Shown in pieces: positions 6,083-6,627 of a stretch of 6,627 nt of DNA. Both the position numbers and the translations under genes were made by a program. Position 1 is the first letter of the stretch, and each line of letters starts with the position of its first letter. The notes under the pieces are model-generated. The model was not told the DNA's origin. It saw nothing but the letters and a program-made list of their open reading frames with translations, and did no database searches. Source of the stretch: Chloroflexota bacterium (lineage in GTDB: Bacteria; Chloroflexota; Dormibacteria; Dormibacterales; Dormibacteraceae); assembly GCA_005888075.1 (NCBI GenBank), contig VBKD01000056.1, positions 1 through 6,627 on the forward strand. Direction: 5' to 3'.

Positions 6083-6101
6083 TTGTTACGCTCAGGAACA
6101 A
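6083..6101. promoter_or_regulatory. Inverted repeat TTGTT-N9-AACAA in divergent HAD/VOC intergenic region
   Basis: TTGTT (6083-6087) and AACAA (6097-6101) are perfect complements nine bases apart, in the 122-base gap between the divergent HAD and VOC genes. The arms are AT-rich in a GC-rich gap, as operators often are. TACGCT (6087-6092), between the arms, is a weak -10 candidate for the VOC gene. Tentative. Confidence 0.2.
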
Positions 6102-6102
6102 A

Positions 6103-6120
6103 CCGGATTCGGGCCGGATT
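6103..6120. repeat. Direct repeat of CCGGATT, 11-bp period, upstream of the VOC gene
   Basis: CCGGATT occurs at 6103-6109 and exactly again at 6114-6120. The copies are 11 bases apart start to start, about one DNA helical turn, and end 13 bases before the VOC start. This could be a tandem regulator site; chance is also possible for 7-base units. Confidence 0.3.
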
Positions 6121-6133
6121 GCAACTTTTAGAT

Positions 6134-6627
6134 ATGAAAGAGCTCAACGGAATCCACCACATCAGCGCGATCACCGGCGACGCGGTCCAGAACCTGCGGT
6201 TCTACACCGGGGTGATGGGCCTCCGGCTGGTCAAGAAGACGGTCAACCAGGACAACCCCAGCGTCTACCACCTCTTCTACGCGGACGAGGACGGCAGCCC
6301 CGGCTCGGACCTCACCTTCTTCGAATACCCGGGCCTGGCCCGCGGTAGGGCAGGCGCCGGCATGATCCACCGGATCGCGTTCCGCGTCGCCTCACAAGCA
6401 GCTCTCGAGTTCTGGAAGCGCCGGCTGGCGGCGGCCGGGATCGAGGCCATCCTCGAAGGCGACCGCCTCCGCTTTGCGGACCCGGAGGGTCTGGGCCTCG
6501 AGCTCATCGCCGAACCAACGGCCGACAGCCCGCTCATCGCAACCCATCCCGAGATCCCGAAGGAACTCGCCATCCAGGGATTTGCCGGTGTTCGAGCCTT
6601 CGCGCGTGGGCCAGAGGCGAGCCACGA
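6134..6627 (+). CDS. VOC (glyoxalase/extradiol dioxygenase-type) metalloprotein, N-terminal part; runs off right edge
   Basis: Member of the vicinal oxygen chelate superfamily, closest in pattern to proteins annotated as ring-cleaving dioxygenases (MhqO-like). These are metal-dependent enzymes often linked to quinone or aromatic compound metabolism. 164 codons are present with no stop; the full family is about 300-320 residues with two VOC domains, so roughly half is missing. The first domain (1-127) consists of two beta-alpha-beta-beta-beta units: GIHHISAITGD (6-16), FYTGVMGLRLVKKTVNQD (23-40) and LTFFEYPG (60-67), then MIHRIAF (77-83) and DPEGLGLELI (116-125). His8 or His9, His79 and Glu123 are placed like a two-His-one-Glu metal site. 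The start is ATG 6134, set by the conserved HHI segment. No Shine-Dalgarno is visible in the AT-rich stretch before it, so the message may be leaderless. Divergent from the HAD gene; no clear link to nucleoside uptake. True substrate unknown. Confidence 0.88.
   Translation, partial: MKELNGIHHISAITGDAVQNLRFYTGVMGLRLVKKTVNQDNPSVYHLFYADEDGSPGSDLTFFEYPGLARGRAGAGMIHRIAFRVASQAALEFWKRRLAAAGIEAILEGDRLRFADPEGLGLELIAEPTADSPLIATHPEIPKELAIQGFAGVRAFARGPEASH

Noticed and set aside
1..6627. CRISPR array, tRNA/rRNA, insertion sequence, prophage or defence genes
   Set aside because: I saw no regularly spaced repeats, transposase or integrase motifs, or structured RNA gene. The window is ordinary metabolic and transport genes.

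Overview
The window is a GC-rich bacterial stretch that is almost fully coding. It is dominated by a nucleoside uptake and salvage locus. GC-rich codons, a substrate-binding protein made as a lipoprotein, and use of GTG and TTG starts suggest a high-GC Terrabacteria-type organism (Actinomycetota, Chloroflexota or Dormibacterota-like). That placement is inferred; no rRNA or other marker gene is present to test it.

Left edge (1-438, minus): the N-terminal 146 residues of a pyrimidine-nucleoside (thymidine) phosphorylase, reading out of the window. It is divergent from a plus-strand operon across a 111-nt region (439-549) that holds a -10-like hexamer and two inverted repeats. The operon (550-5286) encodes a BMP/PnrA-type nucleoside-binding lipoprotein, two branched-chain-type (BPD_transp_2) permeases and a double-domain ATPase: a complete basic-membrane-protein ABC importer like the guanosine/nucleoside importers NupNOPQ (YufNOPQ) and Tp0319-0322. 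The last three genes overlap by ATGA. The binding-protein gene is separated from them by a strong GC hairpin (1591-1618). The first permease has no convincing start codon: its first membrane helix is encoded in frame upstream of the first TTG.

Right part: the ATPase gene ends tail to tail with a minus-strand HAD-family hydrolase (5283-6011); the two stop codons share the palindrome CTAG. A 122-nt divergent gap (6012-6133) then leads to a plus-strand VOC (glyoxalase/extradiol-type) protein that runs off the right edge.

Working model: nucleosides are captured outside the membrane by the lipoprotein, imported by the ABC complex, and pyrimidine nucleosides are cleaved by the divergent phosphorylase to base and (deoxy)ribose-1-phosphate. 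The HAD enzyme could be a nucleotide or sugar-phosphate phosphatase, but that is only suggested by position. The VOC gene looks unrelated. I found no clearly undescribed system. The most unusual points are the permease start/hairpin junction, the order with the ATPase last, and the cysteine motif in permease 1.
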